NCBI GenBank assembly: GCA_018824305.1
Contig: JAHJGM010000026.1
Coordinates: 1-64,000 of the forward strand
Length of the DNA stretch: 64,000 nucleotides
Reading direction: 5' to 3'
Origin: a bacterium
GTDB lineage: Bacteria > Campylobacterota > Campylobacteria > Campylobacterales > Sulfurimonadaceae
The notes under the pieces are model-generated. The model saw only the letters and a list, made by a program, of their open reading frames with translations, made no database searches and was not told where the DNA came from. A program made the translations under genes and the position numbers. Positions 8,932 to 18,876 of this stretch are shown here, one piece after another (position 1 is the first letter of the stretch; each line of letters opens with the position of its first letter).

Positions 8932-10055
8932 TACTTAAATAAACCCTTGGCTTTTAATTCATCAATACTTTCTTGATATTTATCCCTCTGTATGGATTGC
9001 CCTTCAACCCACAAAGTAAATTTTTTTATCCCATCAAAAAAACTGTATTTCGGATTAAAATCTAAATATTTTTTTATTTTACTTAAATCTGCAATATTAT
9101 GACGGATATCACCAATTCTATAATTACCCGTGATGTCAATGTTTACATCTGAATTATAATTTATCGCTAAAGCAGAAGCAACTTCTGCTACAGTCGTACC
9201 GATTCCAGAACCGACATTAAAAACTTCAAAATTTGCTTCAGATTTTTCTATTCCCAAAACAGTCGCATCTATGACATCGTCAATATAAACGAAATCTCTG
9301 CTCTCTTTGCCGTCTTCAAACACGGAAATTGAATTATTATTTTTGATTCTGGTTGAGAAGATAGAAAGAATTCCGGTATATGGATTTGACAAAGACTGTC
9401 CCGGACCATATACATTTTGATATCTAAAAGAAACGGCAGGAATATTCAGTGCCTTACATGTAAGCATAACCATCTGTTCTTGATTTTGCTTTGTTATCCC
9501 GTATATCGATGTGGGATGTATTTTAGAGTCTTCATCTGTATGTTTCAACTCTACAGTCACCCCACAAAAAGGACATTTAATATCAAAGTCCAGTTTTCTT
9601 AGAAACTCCTCTTTTCTTGCTTCAGGATAAACTGCACCATGTGTCACACAATGATATTTACCCTCTCCGTAAATCGCTCTTGATGAAGCAATGATCACTT
9701 TTTGTATCGTATGCTTCTCATTTGCCAATATATCAAGAAAAATCGCAGTGCCTTTAATATTGACATCGACATATTTTTCTATCTCATACATAGATTGTCC
9801 GGTACCTGTCTCAGCGGCTAAATGGACAACTATACCTTGATTTAATAAAGCTTTCTTCCAATCATCTTTATTTCTTACATCACCTAAAATAAAATTAACA
9901 CTGTTTTTAATCGAATCAAATAATTCAGAATGCTCCCCATGTATTTGAGGTGATAAATTATCTAATACTGTAACCTTGTATCCATCTTGAATCAATCTTT
10001 TTGCAAGATGAGTCCCGATAAAACCGGCTCCACCTGTAATAAGTATATTTTTCAT
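8931..10055 (-). CDS. NAD-dependent epimerase with Cys insert, dTDP-L-rhamnose 4-epimerase-like
   Basis: Extended SDR of about 374 aa. The N-terminus is ILITGGAGFIGTHLAKRL and the catalytic part SSRAIYGEGKYHC plus SIYGITKQNQEQM (Tyr-x3-Lys). Between these lies an insert with CPFCG and an upstream Cys (KYHC), a combination characteristic of the dTDP-L-rhamnose 4-epimerase group that makes dTDP-6-deoxy-L-talose. No rml genes are in the window, so the substrate must come from elsewhere. An in-frame TTG 12 bases upstream is possible, but the ATG at 10055 gives the usual N-terminus and sits one base after the preceding stop. Confidence 0.75.
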   Translation of the reverse strand: MKNILITGGAGFIGTHLAKRLIQDGYKVTVLDNLSPQIHGEHSELFDSIKNSVNFILGDVRNKDDWKKALLNQGIVVHLAAETGTGQSMYEIEKYVDVNIKGTAIFLDILANEKHTIQKVIIASSRAIYGEGKYHCVTHGAVYPEARKEEFLRKLDFDIKCPFCGVTVELKHTDEDSKIHPTSIYGITKQNQEQMVMLTCKALNIPAVSFRYQNVYGPGQSLSNPYTGILSIFSTRIKNNNSISVFEDGKESRDFVYIDDVIDATVLGIEKSEANFEVFNVGSGIGTTVAEVASALAINYNSDVNIDITGNYRIGDIRHNIADLSKIKKYLDFNPKYSFFDGIKKFTLWVEGQSIQRDKYQESIDELKAKGLFK

Positions 10056-10056
10056 A

Positions 10057-10647
10057 TTATTCTTCAACTTTTATCCACTCTTTTAAAGTAAAATCATATT
10101 TTTTTAAGATTTTTGCCGGGATGCCGCCAACAACACAATAATCAGGAACATCTTTATTGACAAATGAGTTTGCTCCAACGATACAGTGTTTTCCTATCTT
10201 AGCTCCCACAATAGAGACATTTTCTCCGATCCAGCTATTCTCACCGATGATGACTTCACCTTTGAACTCAATCGATTGCTCTTTTATTGGTACATTTACA
10301 TCTTGATAACTATGTATATTGTCTGAGATATACACTTTATCGGCTATCAAAACATTTTTTTCTATTACTATTTTTCTCAGTGCGACGATATGAGCAAACC
10401 TACCGATAGTCGTTTGACTGCATATATGTAATTCCGGTATAACATCCCCTTGTTTATATGCCAAGAGCCAAACTAGAGAACCGATACTTACACCGTCTTC
10501 TAAATAAATATACTCCTCTCCATCGATAATGTCCGGAGATATTATTGAAATATTCTTTCCAAAGTATTTAAATCTATTTGAGAATAATAAATTAAACAGT
10601 TGTCTGTACATGTAACGATATACTCTTTTATAAAAATTAAATCTCAT
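10057..10647 (-). CDS. hexapeptide-repeat acyltransferase (WbbJ-like)
   Basis: 196 aa left-handed beta-helix protein. Hexapeptide-type repeats run through VIIGENSWIGENVSIVGAK and IGKHCIVGANSFVNKDVPD, ending in YCVVGGIPAKILKKYD, the usual closing signature of sugar O-acetyltransferases. The N-terminal ~30 residues are basic and aromatic. It probably adds an acetyl group to an O-antigen sugar. A second, different hexapeptide transferase is encoded immediately upstream with an 11-base overlap. Confidence 0.82.
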   Translation of the reverse strand: MRFNFYKRVYRYMYRQLFNLLFSNRFKYFGKNISIISPDIIDGEEYIYLEDGVSIGSLVWLLAYKQGDVIPELHICSQTTIGRFAHIVALRKIVIEKNVLIADKVYISDNIHSYQDVNVPIKEQSIEFKGEVIIGENSWIGENVSIVGAKIGKHCIVGANSFVNKDVPDYCVVGGIPAKILKKYDFTLKEWIKVEE

Positions 10648-11290
10648 TATTCAATATCTCTATCATCTCTTTTGGATTTTTAAAATATTTAGCTATTTCT
10701 GACAGTTTTTCATCAGTCAATGTCCACCATTTTGTAACCAATAATTGTTCTCTCGTCTCTTTGTCAAATCTATATTTAATATGCTTAGCCGGAACACCCG
10801 CAACGATACTATACGGTTCAACATCTTTTGTCACAACTGCACCTGCACCAACGACTGCACCTACTCCAATATGAACTCCGGCTTTTATAATAGCTCTATA
10901 CCCTATCCAAACATCAGCGTTTACAGTAGTTACAGTTTTACTATTCGTAAGATAATCCGTATCTATAAAGAAGAATGGCAACGGCTGTGTATTATCATAA
11001 AATACAGGATTAGTACTTACCATATTTGTCGGATGTTCTGGCAAACCGATTTGTACACCACCTGCAATAGAACAGAACCTGTCGACTCGAGTATTATATA
11101 AAGCCGAAGAAGACTGGATATAGCTATAATCACCTACCTGAGTGTTTTTTAAGATTACATCTCTAAACAAGACTGTCTTTTTACCTAGTTGACTATCTCT
11201 ATCTATAAAAGTACCAAAATATATTTTACTCTCCGGAAATCTTTTTAATAATATAAAATACTTAATGAGATTTTTTACTGCACTTAACAT
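10637..11290 (-). CDS. CatB-related hexapeptide O-acetyltransferase
   Basis: 217 aa. Hexapeptide repeats include DVWIGYRAIIKAGVHIGVGA and VVGAGAVVTKDVEPYSIVAG, ending in VPAKHIKYRFD. The middle has IAGGVQIGLPEHPTNMVST, the His-containing loop typical of the CatB/VatD xenobiotic acetyltransferase group. In this context the acceptor is more likely a surface sugar than an antibiotic. It overlaps the next gene by 11 bases and the previous one by 7. Confidence 0.82.
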   Translation of the reverse strand: MLSAVKNLIKYFILLKRFPESKIYFGTFIDRDSQLGKKTVLFRDVILKNTQVGDYSYIQSSSALYNTRVDRFCSIAGGVQIGLPEHPTNMVSTNPVFYDNTQPLPFFFIDTDYLTNSKTVTTVNADVWIGYRAIIKAGVHIGVGAVVGAGAVVTKDVEPYSIVAGVPAKHIKYRFDKETREQLLVTKWWTLTDEKLSEIAKYFKNPKEMIEILNNEI

Positions 11291-13107
11291 AATTCCATCC
11301 CATTTTTTGATTTTTGCACTAACTCGTAAATAAAATCTATATTTCTCTGCAGATTATTTCCATCCAACGGACCAATATATTTTTCCATTACTTTCCTATC
11401 CAAAAAGCCGTTATATCTTTTATCATGATTTTTAAAATCATAAAATGCCTGAACCATATCTTCTACGTTCGCTATAGTAACTAATTCTGAATTATTATCA
11501 AACGGCGGATTGAGTATCTCCGTATCTTTTTTGTAGTATACCACCGGAATGCCTAAACAAGAAGCTTCAAACAGTGTCTGCGAGTAAATAGATATATAAA
11601 AGTCTGTTTTTTTCAATACTTCTAGCATCGGTATCATAGATAATATCTCTACTTTTAAATCATCAAAAAACTCATTAACAAAGTTTTGATACTGCTGTGT
11701 ATAGCCATTTGGTCTGACTTTGATGATAATATGAAACTCTTCACCCTTAGCCTTTAATTGACTAAAAGAACTTAGAATATCATACATAAAATCAAATTCG
11801 ACTGCAACGTAAGAGTTTAGATCCATAGGATTAAAACCTGATGTACCTATGGTGACTATTGGTACTTTTCTATTTATATCTTTTGATTCTACAGACTGGT
11901 ATAAATCCATCCTCGGATCACCCAGTGTTACGACATTATCCATCCCATGAAAATAGTTTTCTTTTATACTCTGCGAATACGCATTAATGATTGTCGCATA
12001 CTTGGCTTCATCCATAAAATTCTTCGCCAAGATACCGTTAATGATCATATAGCTCGGTATGTTTTTATATTGACATACAAGATCAAATATCGTAGCGGTA
12101 TGCCCCATATTTGCAATCAGTACGACTAGATCGACTTTGTTATGGTATAAATATCTTATACAACTTTCAAGTGTCCTTATCGTATTGGCGACTCTTTCAA
12201 CAGGCAAACGGTTTTCAATAATCTTATATGCACTCTCTGTGATATCGCTACCGTCACTCAAAATAAGTCTATTAAACCTTTGTGTTTTAAACCTATTCAT
12301 TGAAGCGACGGCATCTGGCGTATATTTTTCTATATTCCCAGATATAGGAATAAGTCTTTCTTTTAAATTTTTCATTTTTTTAGAATATCTTGAAAAATTC
12401 GTTAACACTATTTTCAGATTACTCTTTTCTCGTAAAACTTGAATCAACTTTCTTGTAGGATTATACTCTTGAATAAAAATAGAATGTTCATATCTTTTAC
12501 CAAATAGCTTATCTACTATTGGCATACATGTGCCATAAAGATATGTCACGACTTCTCTTACTTTATATAAAAAACCTCTTATTCCACTTGGATTTATCTT
12601 ACTATCCATCCATTTATTTATAGGGAAATAATATGATTCGAAATCATTAGCGTCACTTGAAGCTGTACTTTTATAAGAGATATTTAACTCTTTTAAAACT
12701 TCTATGATCAGATCATGTTTTGTATTGACATAAAAGTTTTCCACTTCTAATTTTTTTAATATGGAAATTGCCATGTAGATTCTAACATACGACACATAAT
12801 CGTTCCAAAACTCTAATCTAAAAGAAAACCCAAATGGGACATTTTTGTATTGGAATAAATCATCGCCGTTTTTATCATAATGCCACTCTTTAAAGAAACG
12901 GTAAATACTATAGTTATTTTTTTCTAAAGTTTCCTGATCGACTAAATGATCTATATAATAAACCTCTCCACCGAGTCTGGATAGATACCTTTTCAGTCCA
13001 AAATCATACGTAAGTACAAGATCTTGAGCTGAATCATATACTTTTTCAAATGCTTTCCATAAGGATCTTGAATCTACAAAATATATATTTCTATATTTAC
13101 TTTCCAC
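11284..13107 (-). CDS. large surface-carbohydrate biosynthesis protein of unrecognised family, GT-B-like C-terminus
   Basis: 607 aa with no transmembrane segment. I do not recognise the family with certainty. The C-terminal third has features of a GT-B donor domain: VTIGTSGFNP, then IIKVRPNGYTQQYQN, then KKTDFYISIYSQTLFEASCL followed by GIPVVYYKK. This layout is similar to CDP-glycerol or capsule transferases and to UDP-GlcNAc 2-epimerase-type folds. The N-terminal ~180 residues are unlike anything I can place. It lies between the Wzx flippase and the acyltransferases, overlapping both. A role in transferring or polymerising a repeat unit is inference only. Confidence 0.5.
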   Translation of the reverse strand: MESKYRNIYFVDSRSLWKAFEKVYDSAQDLVLTYDFGLKRYLSRLGGEVYYIDHLVDQETLEKNNYSIYRFFKEWHYDKNGDDLFQYKNVPFGFSFRLEFWNDYVSYVRIYMAISILKKLEVENFYVNTKHDLIIEVLKELNISYKSTASSDANDFESYYFPINKWMDSKINPSGIRGFLYKVREVVTYLYGTCMPIVDKLFGKRYEHSIFIQEYNPTRKLIQVLREKSNLKIVLTNFSRYSKKMKNLKERLIPISGNIEKYTPDAVASMNRFKTQRFNRLILSDGSDITESAYKIIENRLPVERVANTIRTLESCIRYLYHNKVDLVVLIANMGHTATIFDLVCQYKNIPSYMIINGILAKNFMDEAKYATIINAYSQSIKENYFHGMDNVVTLGDPRMDLYQSVESKDINRKVPIVTIGTSGFNPMDLNSYVAVEFDFMYDILSSFSQLKAKGEEFHIIIKVRPNGYTQQYQNFVNEFFDDLKVEILSMIPMLEVLKKTDFYISIYSQTLFEASCLGIPVVYYKKDTEILNPPFDNNSELVTIANVEDMVQAFYDFKNHDKRYNGFLDRKVMEKYIGPLDGNNLQRNIDFIYELVQKSKNGMELC

Positions 13108-14599
13108 TTATACGTCCCCGTAAACTATTTAAAAAACTAAACAACTCTATTTTATTAACCGAAAAGATCGATGGATATAATATTGTGACAAGTATAATCA
13201 ACAGTGTATAGATAAACCCATCCAATAAAAAATCAAACAAGACACTCTCAATGTGATAAATCAGGTGAGTACTGATATATGCCATGACTACAAAGATACC
13301 GACTGTATAGACCTGATGAAATATAAAAGGCAGGAGTTTAATCTTTAATAATCTCGTATTGAAATAGAGTTGTATGTTCACACCAATGATCTGTGCTAGG
13401 ATCATCTTCCATGCGAATCCGACAGCACCGAGCTCAAAGTGATAAATAAATAGATAACTAAAAACAAGCCCTATTAAGGCTGAAGTCAAACCTATATTTC
13501 TATACTGCTTTGTCGTACCTGCAGCAAAAAACAGTGAACCGCTTAGCTGTCCATATGTCTGATGCATAGGGTAAAAAGCCATCACTATCAATACAAGATA
13601 AGCACCTTTGAACTTTTCATCTGTGAATAGCATCAACAAGTTTTGACTTTCAAAAGCGATAAAGACACTAAAATATGCTGAAACAGCATATAGCATAGGA
13701 ATATATCTTTTAAATAAGTCTTTAATCCTTTGTATATCGTCATCAGCAAATGATTGAGAAAACTCTCTTGTGATGATAGGTGTCATCGCACTTGTAAAAA
13801 GAAAACACATCGCAGCAATGGAGTAAGCCAAACCATAAAAACCTGTTTGAACTGAACCGCTCATCTTTTGCAATAGCCATATATCAAATAGACCAATCGC
13901 TATAGCAACGGTATTAAAGATAAATAATGGAGAACTAAACGATAAAAACTCTTTAATAATACTTGTATATGCTAGTCTTAACCTCAGTATTTCTTTGGTA
14001 AAAATATTCTTTTTGACAAATAAAATCGTAAGAATCATCAAAAAAGAGAGTAGTGAAATAAACTGGAAGTAAAAATAGATATTGAGGTCAAAAGGTAAAA
14101 AATTGACCATATACAGAAGTAAAAAAAGTGACATCACTTTGTGTAAGATCTTGATCGATTCAGCCGACACTGTAAGTGCGTGAGAATCAGATATTTTGAT
14201 ATAAACTTGTGTGATCCAAGTAAAAAAACTGAATAACGCCCCGTAAACAACATACTCTTTTGGAATATCCGGCAATAGATCATCTAAGTAGTTTAGTATG
14301 TTTGTAACATATAAGAACACTAGTAAAACCACCAATAAAGCAGTCGAAAATAAAAAATAGAAGGTGATCAACTCTTTTCTATGAGACTTTGATGAGAGTT
14401 TTGTAAAAAAAGCCGTAGAGGTCCCGGCATCTAAAAAAGCAATCAATTGTGAAAAAAACTGTTGTAGATAGCTAAACTGTCCAAAAGCTACAGGACCTAA
14501 TGCCTTTGGAACAATTGCGACCAGTACAATATTAATAAGCCCATTTACAATATTGGCCAATAACTTGATAATATATCTTTTTTTTAAACTATCTTCCAT
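13097..14599 (-). CDS. wzx: polysaccharide flippase Wzx (PST/MOP superfamily)
   Basis: 500 aa with about 12-14 hydrophobic segments. It starts with a basic KKRYIIKLLANIVNGLINIV and continues VPKALGPVAFGQFSYLQQFF, the usual N-terminus of O-antigen flippases. It would move the undecaprenyl-linked repeat across the inner membrane. No Wzy-like polymerase (polytopic, large periplasmic loop) is recognised in the window. The next 107 bases upstream (14600-14706) hold A+T-rich DNA with no gene. Confidence 0.87.
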   Translation of the reverse strand: MEDSLKKRYIIKLLANIVNGLINIVLVAIVPKALGPVAFGQFSYLQQFFSQLIAFLDAGTSTAFFTKLSSKSHRKELITFYFLFSTALLVVLLVFLYVTNILNYLDDLLPDIPKEYVVYGALFSFFTWITQVYIKISDSHALTVSAESIKILHKVMSLFLLLYMVNFLPFDLNIYFYFQFISLLSFLMILTILFVKKNIFTKEILRLRLAYTSIIKEFLSFSSPLFIFNTVAIAIGLFDIWLLQKMSGSVQTGFYGLAYSIAAMCFLFTSAMTPIITREFSQSFADDDIQRIKDLFKRYIPMLYAVSAYFSVFIAFESQNLLMLFTDEKFKGAYLVLIVMAFYPMHQTYGQLSGSLFFAAGTTKQYRNIGLTSALIGLVFSYLFIYHFELGAVGFAWKMILAQIIGVNIQLYFNTRLLKIKLLPFIFHQVYTVGIFVVMAYISTHLIYHIESVLFDFLLDGFIYTLLIILVTILYPSIFSVNKIELFSFLNSLRGRISGK

Positions 14600-14706
14600 A
14601 AATCAAAATATACCTATTAATTTAGTTGAATTAATTTTTCCACCATCTAATGTCTTTAGAAATTGTGAATTATCAATATTCTTTTTATATATACACAATG
14701 ACAATA

Positions 14707-16485
14707 CTAAATCTTTGAAAGTAATATATCATCCAAAATCAAATATTTTAATCCTGAATTTTCAAATACATGTATTGCATCTACAACATCGCTTACAACC
14801 GGTAGACCATGAAGGTTATAACTTGTATTTAATAAAGAGCCAATTCCAGTGATTTCTGAAAACTTTTCTATTAAATCATAATATCCACTATTTTGTTCTT
14901 TTGTAAGAATCTGAGGTCTTATAGTTTCATCATAAGGATGTGTCCCGGCTTTAATATCTTTTAAAGATTCCTTCTTGGTATCCATTGCCACTGCCATGTA
15001 TCTTGATTGAAAGCCCTTTGGATTTACTAAATATTTTGATTCATAACTATCAAGTATAGTTGCGGCAAAAGGCATCCAGAAATCTCTGCCTTTAATGAGT
15101 TCGTTAATATGCTGAATAATGTCTGGATTTGATGGATTCGCTAAAATACTTCTATTTCCCAATGCTCTTGAACCAAATTCCATCTTTCCAACAACTCTAG
15201 CTACAACTTTACCATTTGCTAATAGTTGTGCAATCTCATCATTATTTGCATCTGATATTTTATATTTAGCATTTAAATTATTATCTTTAATATAGTTGAG
15301 GACATCTTCTTTAGAGTTTTCTGTTCCTAGATATAAACTTTGTAATGGCTTGTTTTCTATATTGTTCTCATAGTTTGCAACATAACATGCACCTATACAT
15401 TGAGACTCATCTGATGAAGAACCTGCAACAAAAATATCGTGAACAAAATCTTGATCACCTAATGCTTTATTGGCTTTAACGTTCATCGCCACTCCACCAC
15501 TGAAAACAAAGTTGTTAAAACCTATCTCTTTACTTGCTTTTTCAAAAAGTTCAATCAACATTTTTTCTGTATAATTTTGGATACCGCCAGCAATATTATC
15601 AAATCTATAATATTTCAATTTTTCATTTAGAAACTCATATAGATTGCTAGGTCTATTTTGATGGACAATTTTCAAACCATCAAACTTTAATAATTCTTCA
15701 AAAACTTCAGCCACTTCATTTGCATACTTATCTTTTGCATAAGGAGCTAATCCCATCACTTTAAACTCATGTTCAAGCGGCTTCATTCTTAAATATAAAG
15801 TCACCATTCTATATAATCTTGCTATCTCACATTGATTACTCTCTGCCAACAACTCAAATTTATTATTTTCTATCTTCCAAACTGTTTGGTTCTTTCCATC
15901 TCCGTATGCATCCACAGTAATCGCTATAGTTTTGTCTTTTTTATTTTGATTAGCAAAGTAACCATACATTGCATGACAAGTATGATGATCGTAAAATTTA
16001 ATTTTATCCTCATCTATTTTCATAAAATCAGCTATATTTGATACAACGACTTCTCTTATTTTAATTTTCAGTTCATCATTATTTAAATTGTAAAAATCTA
16101 GCGGTATTTGATAAAAGTTCTTTTCATTTTTATATTTTTTTTCAAATATTTGTTTCGCATAGTCTTTTGGATAATCTTCACCAGCTAATTTAGGCTTCCA
16201 ATAATCATTCATCATATCAATATAGTCATCTATACCAAAAACTGTGTCTATTGGATACTGTAAGTTGTTAATATCCGTACGATCCGTGCTCGCCATTGCT
16301 ACAATATCAATATTTGAATTATCTAGATTATATTTACTCAGTATATAGCTAATAGATTTTATTGGAAACCCTGTTTCATTTTTTCTTTTTGTAAACCGTT
16401 CTTCCTGAATTGCACATACTATCTCACCACCTATTGACAACGATGCTGAAGAATTATGCCCATCATAAACACCTATTATAATCAT
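14707..16485 (-). CDS. carbamoyltransferase, NodU/CmcH family
   Basis: 592 aa, two-domain O-carbamoyltransferase using carbamoyl phosphate and ATP. Motifs in order: GVYDGHNSSASL at the N-terminus, DHHTCHAMYGY with the metal-binding His residues, VFSGGVAMNVKAN, FGSRALGNRSILANPS, MPFAATIL, and the C-terminal NTSYNLHGLP. All match NodU, CmcH and TobZ relatives. It probably carbamoylates a glycan sugar. It lies between the legionaminic acid genes and Wzx, so the target could be either the nonulosonic acid or the O-antigen. Confidence 0.88.
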   Translation of the reverse strand: MIIIGVYDGHNSSASLSIGGEIVCAIQEERFTKRKNETGFPIKSISYILSKYNLDNSNIDIVAMASTDRTDINNLQYPIDTVFGIDDYIDMMNDYWKPKLAGEDYPKDYAKQIFEKKYKNEKNFYQIPLDFYNLNNDELKIKIREVVVSNIADFMKIDEDKIKFYDHHTCHAMYGYFANQNKKDKTIAITVDAYGDGKNQTVWKIENNKFELLAESNQCEIARLYRMVTLYLRMKPLEHEFKVMGLAPYAKDKYANEVAEVFEELLKFDGLKIVHQNRPSNLYEFLNEKLKYYRFDNIAGGIQNYTEKMLIELFEKASKEIGFNNFVFSGGVAMNVKANKALGDQDFVHDIFVAGSSSDESQCIGACYVANYENNIENKPLQSLYLGTENSKEDVLNYIKDNNLNAKYKISDANNDEIAQLLANGKVVARVVGKMEFGSRALGNRSILANPSNPDIIQHINELIKGRDFWMPFAATILDSYESKYLVNPKGFQSRYMAVAMDTKKESLKDIKAGTHPYDETIRPQILTKEQNSGYYDLIEKFSEITGIGSLLNTSYNLHGLPVVSDVVDAIHVFENSGLKYLILDDILLSKI

Positions 16486-16506
16486 ACTTCTTCCCTTAAT
16501 TTATTT

Positions 16507-17277
16507 TTATAAAGTAAATCCATCATCAACGATGATATTTTGCCCATTTACATATCTGCTCATGTCACTTAGCAGATATATCAATGTACCTTTTAGATCA
16601 CTTTTATCCAGCATACCCTTATTGGAGCATTGTTTTTTGTATGCTTCTAAAAAAGGTTCGGGCTGACTGTCAAATATACCGCCGGGACTCAGTGCATTTA
16701 CTTTTATGTTCATCCCTTTAAAGTATTTTGCCATATATTTTGTAAGATGGATAAGTCCTGATTTTATAGCTGCATATTCTACAGGCATTGTCATATGTGT
16801 ATTATCATATAACTCAAATTTTGGAGCGACTACTCCGTATATGGAACTAATATTGACGATATTTCCATATCCCTGTTTTTGGAAGTAACTAGCAAACTGT
16901 TGTGAAGCGGTAAAGTAACCGCCTAAGTTTAAACCTATGTTCTGTACAAAGTCCTCATACTTTACATCAAAAAAATGTTTGCCGTAGTTTTTATTTCTCG
17001 GATAAGCATTATTCACCAGTGCATCTATCTTACCGTATCTTCCGTCCAGATATTGAAGACACTCCTGCAGTGAATCCGTAGAAGTGATATCAAGTTTTAT
17101 AAAATCTATACTCGAACTATTTAGTTCTTTTGAGAGGTCTGCTTTTGCCTTTGTGCCAAGCTCTTCATTTATATCCGCGATTACTGCTATACCGTTATTC
17201 TCCACTATGGCCTTGATAAACTCTTTTCCTATCAGTCCTGCCCCGCCAGTGACGACTACTACCCTACTATCTAGCAT
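16507..17277 (-). CDS. ptmA: SDR oxidoreductase PtmA (flagellin-modification / legionaminic acid pathway)
   Basis: Classical SDR of 256 aa: TGGAGLIGKEF cofactor loop, DALVNNAYPRNK, NISSIYG, and Tyr-x3-Lys in VEYAAIKSG, ending VNGQNIIVDDGFTL. It is the last gene of legI-legG-ptmE-ptmF-legF-ptmA, the same order as Campylobacter jejuni Cj1327-Cj1332. In that organism PtmA is linked to provision of the GlcN precursor for GDP-linked legionaminic acid synthesis. The start overlaps the cytidylyltransferase gene by 11 bases. Confidence 0.82.
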   Translation of the reverse strand: MLDSRVVVVTGGAGLIGKEFIKAIVENNGIAVIADINEELGTKAKADLSKELNSSSIDFIKLDITSTDSLQECLQYLDGRYGKIDALVNNAYPRNKNYGKHFFDVKYEDFVQNIGLNLGGYFTASQQFASYFQKQGYGNIVNISSIYGVVAPKFELYDNTHMTMPVEYAAIKSGLIHLTKYMAKYFKGMNIKVNALSPGGIFDSQPEPFLEAYKKQCSNKGMLDKSDLKGTLIYLLSDMSRYVNGQNIIVDDGFTL

Positions 17278-17971
17278 CTTGCTTCCTCATCAAAAACTCT
17301 ACAAATTCAAAATCAAGTTCATTGTCTATATCTATCGACCTCTCTTCAGGCATCACATATAAACCTGTTTTTTCTAAAAAAAGAGATTTTTCATTTAAGA
17401 TAGTATCTCTTTTCCAAATATATATAGAGGCATTCATATCATAACTTTTTGGAGCATCCTGCCTTCTTACTACACTACTCTCTAGTTTTTTAGAAAGCTC
17501 TACTTTACCATTTTTATCTACTTCCACCAAATTAAAATAAGGGCTTCTTCTACTTGGCATAGCCGTAATAAGATTTTCATTATCATTCTCTATGAACTGC
17601 TTCAATGAGTTTACAATATCTTCAACACTTCTTAGTGGTGCTGTTGCATCAAGGTCTATAAGATACTCAAAACTCTTGCCATAATGTTCTTCACTTCTTA
17701 CAAAAGCATCTCTTATGACATCTAGTTTGCCTGCCGTATCGCTTGCCATCTCCGCACTTCTTTTAAAGAATACTTCTGCTCCATATTTTTTTGCGATCTC
17801 CGCGATCTCATCTGAATCAGTGCTGATCACTACATGCTCAAACAATCCTGAAGCTTTTGCTTGTTCTATTGTATATGCTATTAAAGGTTTAGCGTTTAAC
17901 ACTTTAATATTTTTATTTTTAACGCCTTTGCTTCCACCTCTGGCACAAATTGTACACAACACATTTTTCAC
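17267..17971 (-). CDS. legF: CMP-legionaminic acid synthetase (acylneuraminate cytidylyltransferase)
   Basis: 234 aa. Activates a nonulosonic acid with CTP. The N-terminal signature ICARGGSKGVKNKNIKVLNAKP is followed by HVVISTDSDEIAEIAKKYG and YLIDLDATAPLRS, the standard CMP-sialate synthetase blocks. Equivalent to C. jejuni ptmB (Cj1331) by position. The substrate is taken to be N,N'-diacetyllegionaminate because the whole pathway is encoded upstream. Its start overlaps ptmF by 4 bases. Confidence 0.87.
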   Translation of the reverse strand: MKNVLCTICARGGSKGVKNKNIKVLNAKPLIAYTIEQAKASGLFEHVVISTDSDEIAEIAKKYGAEVFFKRSAEMASDTAGKLDVIRDAFVRSEEHYGKSFEYLIDLDATAPLRSVEDIVNSLKQFIENDNENLITAMPSRRSPYFNLVEVDKNGKVELSKKLESSVVRRQDAPKSYDMNASIYIWKRDTILNEKSLFLEKTGLYVMPEERSIDIDNELDFEFVEFLMRKQDAR

Positions 17972-18876
17972 CTGTTCTGCTCCTGAATCAATGCTATGGT
18001 ATCCATCACAGATAGACCCTCTTCATAGCTACATGAACCTTGTTTATCGCCCAATATTGATATGTGCATCTCTTCAAACATAAAATTTCGTTCCAAATCA
18101 GAGAAAGAAAACACTTCTTCCACTCCATTCTTATCTTTTTTTAAAAGTCTATTTAAAATAAAATCAAGTTCAAAACTATTTTCATCTGTATGTACTAACA
18201 TCTTTCTAGTAGTGATCTTACTGATATAATCTATCGAAAGATTAATTATAATCTTTTTTTCTGTCTTTCCTATGAGCGTAGTCAGATCATCTGAATCTAT
18301 TTCTAAATCAGAGATTTTTAATTGATAACTTTTTATCTCTTGCATTTTTCCAAATAGCATCTGAATATAATCGATCTCATGACTTAGATCCAATAAAACA
18401 CCGCCACCCTCATCTTTTTTTGCACTGTAAGAGTTTCTATAGTCGGTGTCTAGCCTCCATGTTGGCAAATACTGTCCACAATTTATATTGGCACTAAGTA
18501 TTTTTTGATCTTTTAAAAGCTGCGTCAGTTTTTTGAGTAGTGGATGGAATCTGAGCACATACCCTATAAAAACTCTATTGTTTTCTATTTTTAACTCTTT
18601 TTTTGTTTCAAAAAGAGGTTTTTCACAAAATATCAGTTTATTAGAGACTTTAGTTTCTAAATATCTCAGCTGTTCATAATGTTTCTTTGTCTCAGATGCG
18701 ATTATAAAATAATCATAGATATTTAAATCGGGAACTTTTTCTAAAGAGTTATACACTACTTTATCGTTACATGTTTGCTTTGTGATTATATCGATACGAT
18801 TTACATTCTCAAATCTTTGCAATACTTCTTCATGTCTTTTCCCGATTGATCCATACCCTATGATAAGTACTTTCAA
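17968..18876 (-). CDS. ptmF: Gfo/Idh/MocA oxidoreductase PtmF
   Basis: 302 aa NAD(P)-dependent oxidoreductase. N-terminal LIIGYGSIGKRHEEVL, then IFCEKPLFETKKEL with the family EKP motif, then GYVLRFHPLL and GGGVLLDLSHEIDYIQ. The order legI-legG-ptmE-ptmF matches C. jejuni Cj1330, proposed to act with PtmA in making the glucosamine precursor. The exact reaction is not established by sequence. Confidence 0.8.
   Translation of the reverse strand: MKVLIIGYGSIGKRHEEVLQRFENVNRIDIITKQTCNDKVVYNSLEKVPDLNIYDYFIIASETKKHYEQLRYLETKVSNKLIFCEKPLFETKKELKIENNRVFIGYVLRFHPLLKKLTQLLKDQKILSANINCGQYLPTWRLDTDYRNSYSAKKDEGGGVLLDLSHEIDYIQMLFGKMQEIKSYQLKISDLEIDSDDLTTLIGKTEKKIIINLSIDYISKITTRKMLVHTDENSFELDFILNRLLKKDKNGVEEVFSFSDLERNFMFEEMHISILGDKQGSCSYEEGLSVMDTIALIQEQNR

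Noticed and set aside
10056-10067. TTG start for the rhamnose-epimerase-like gene
   Set aside because: The ATG at 10055 gives the usual N-terminus and follows the upstream stop directly.
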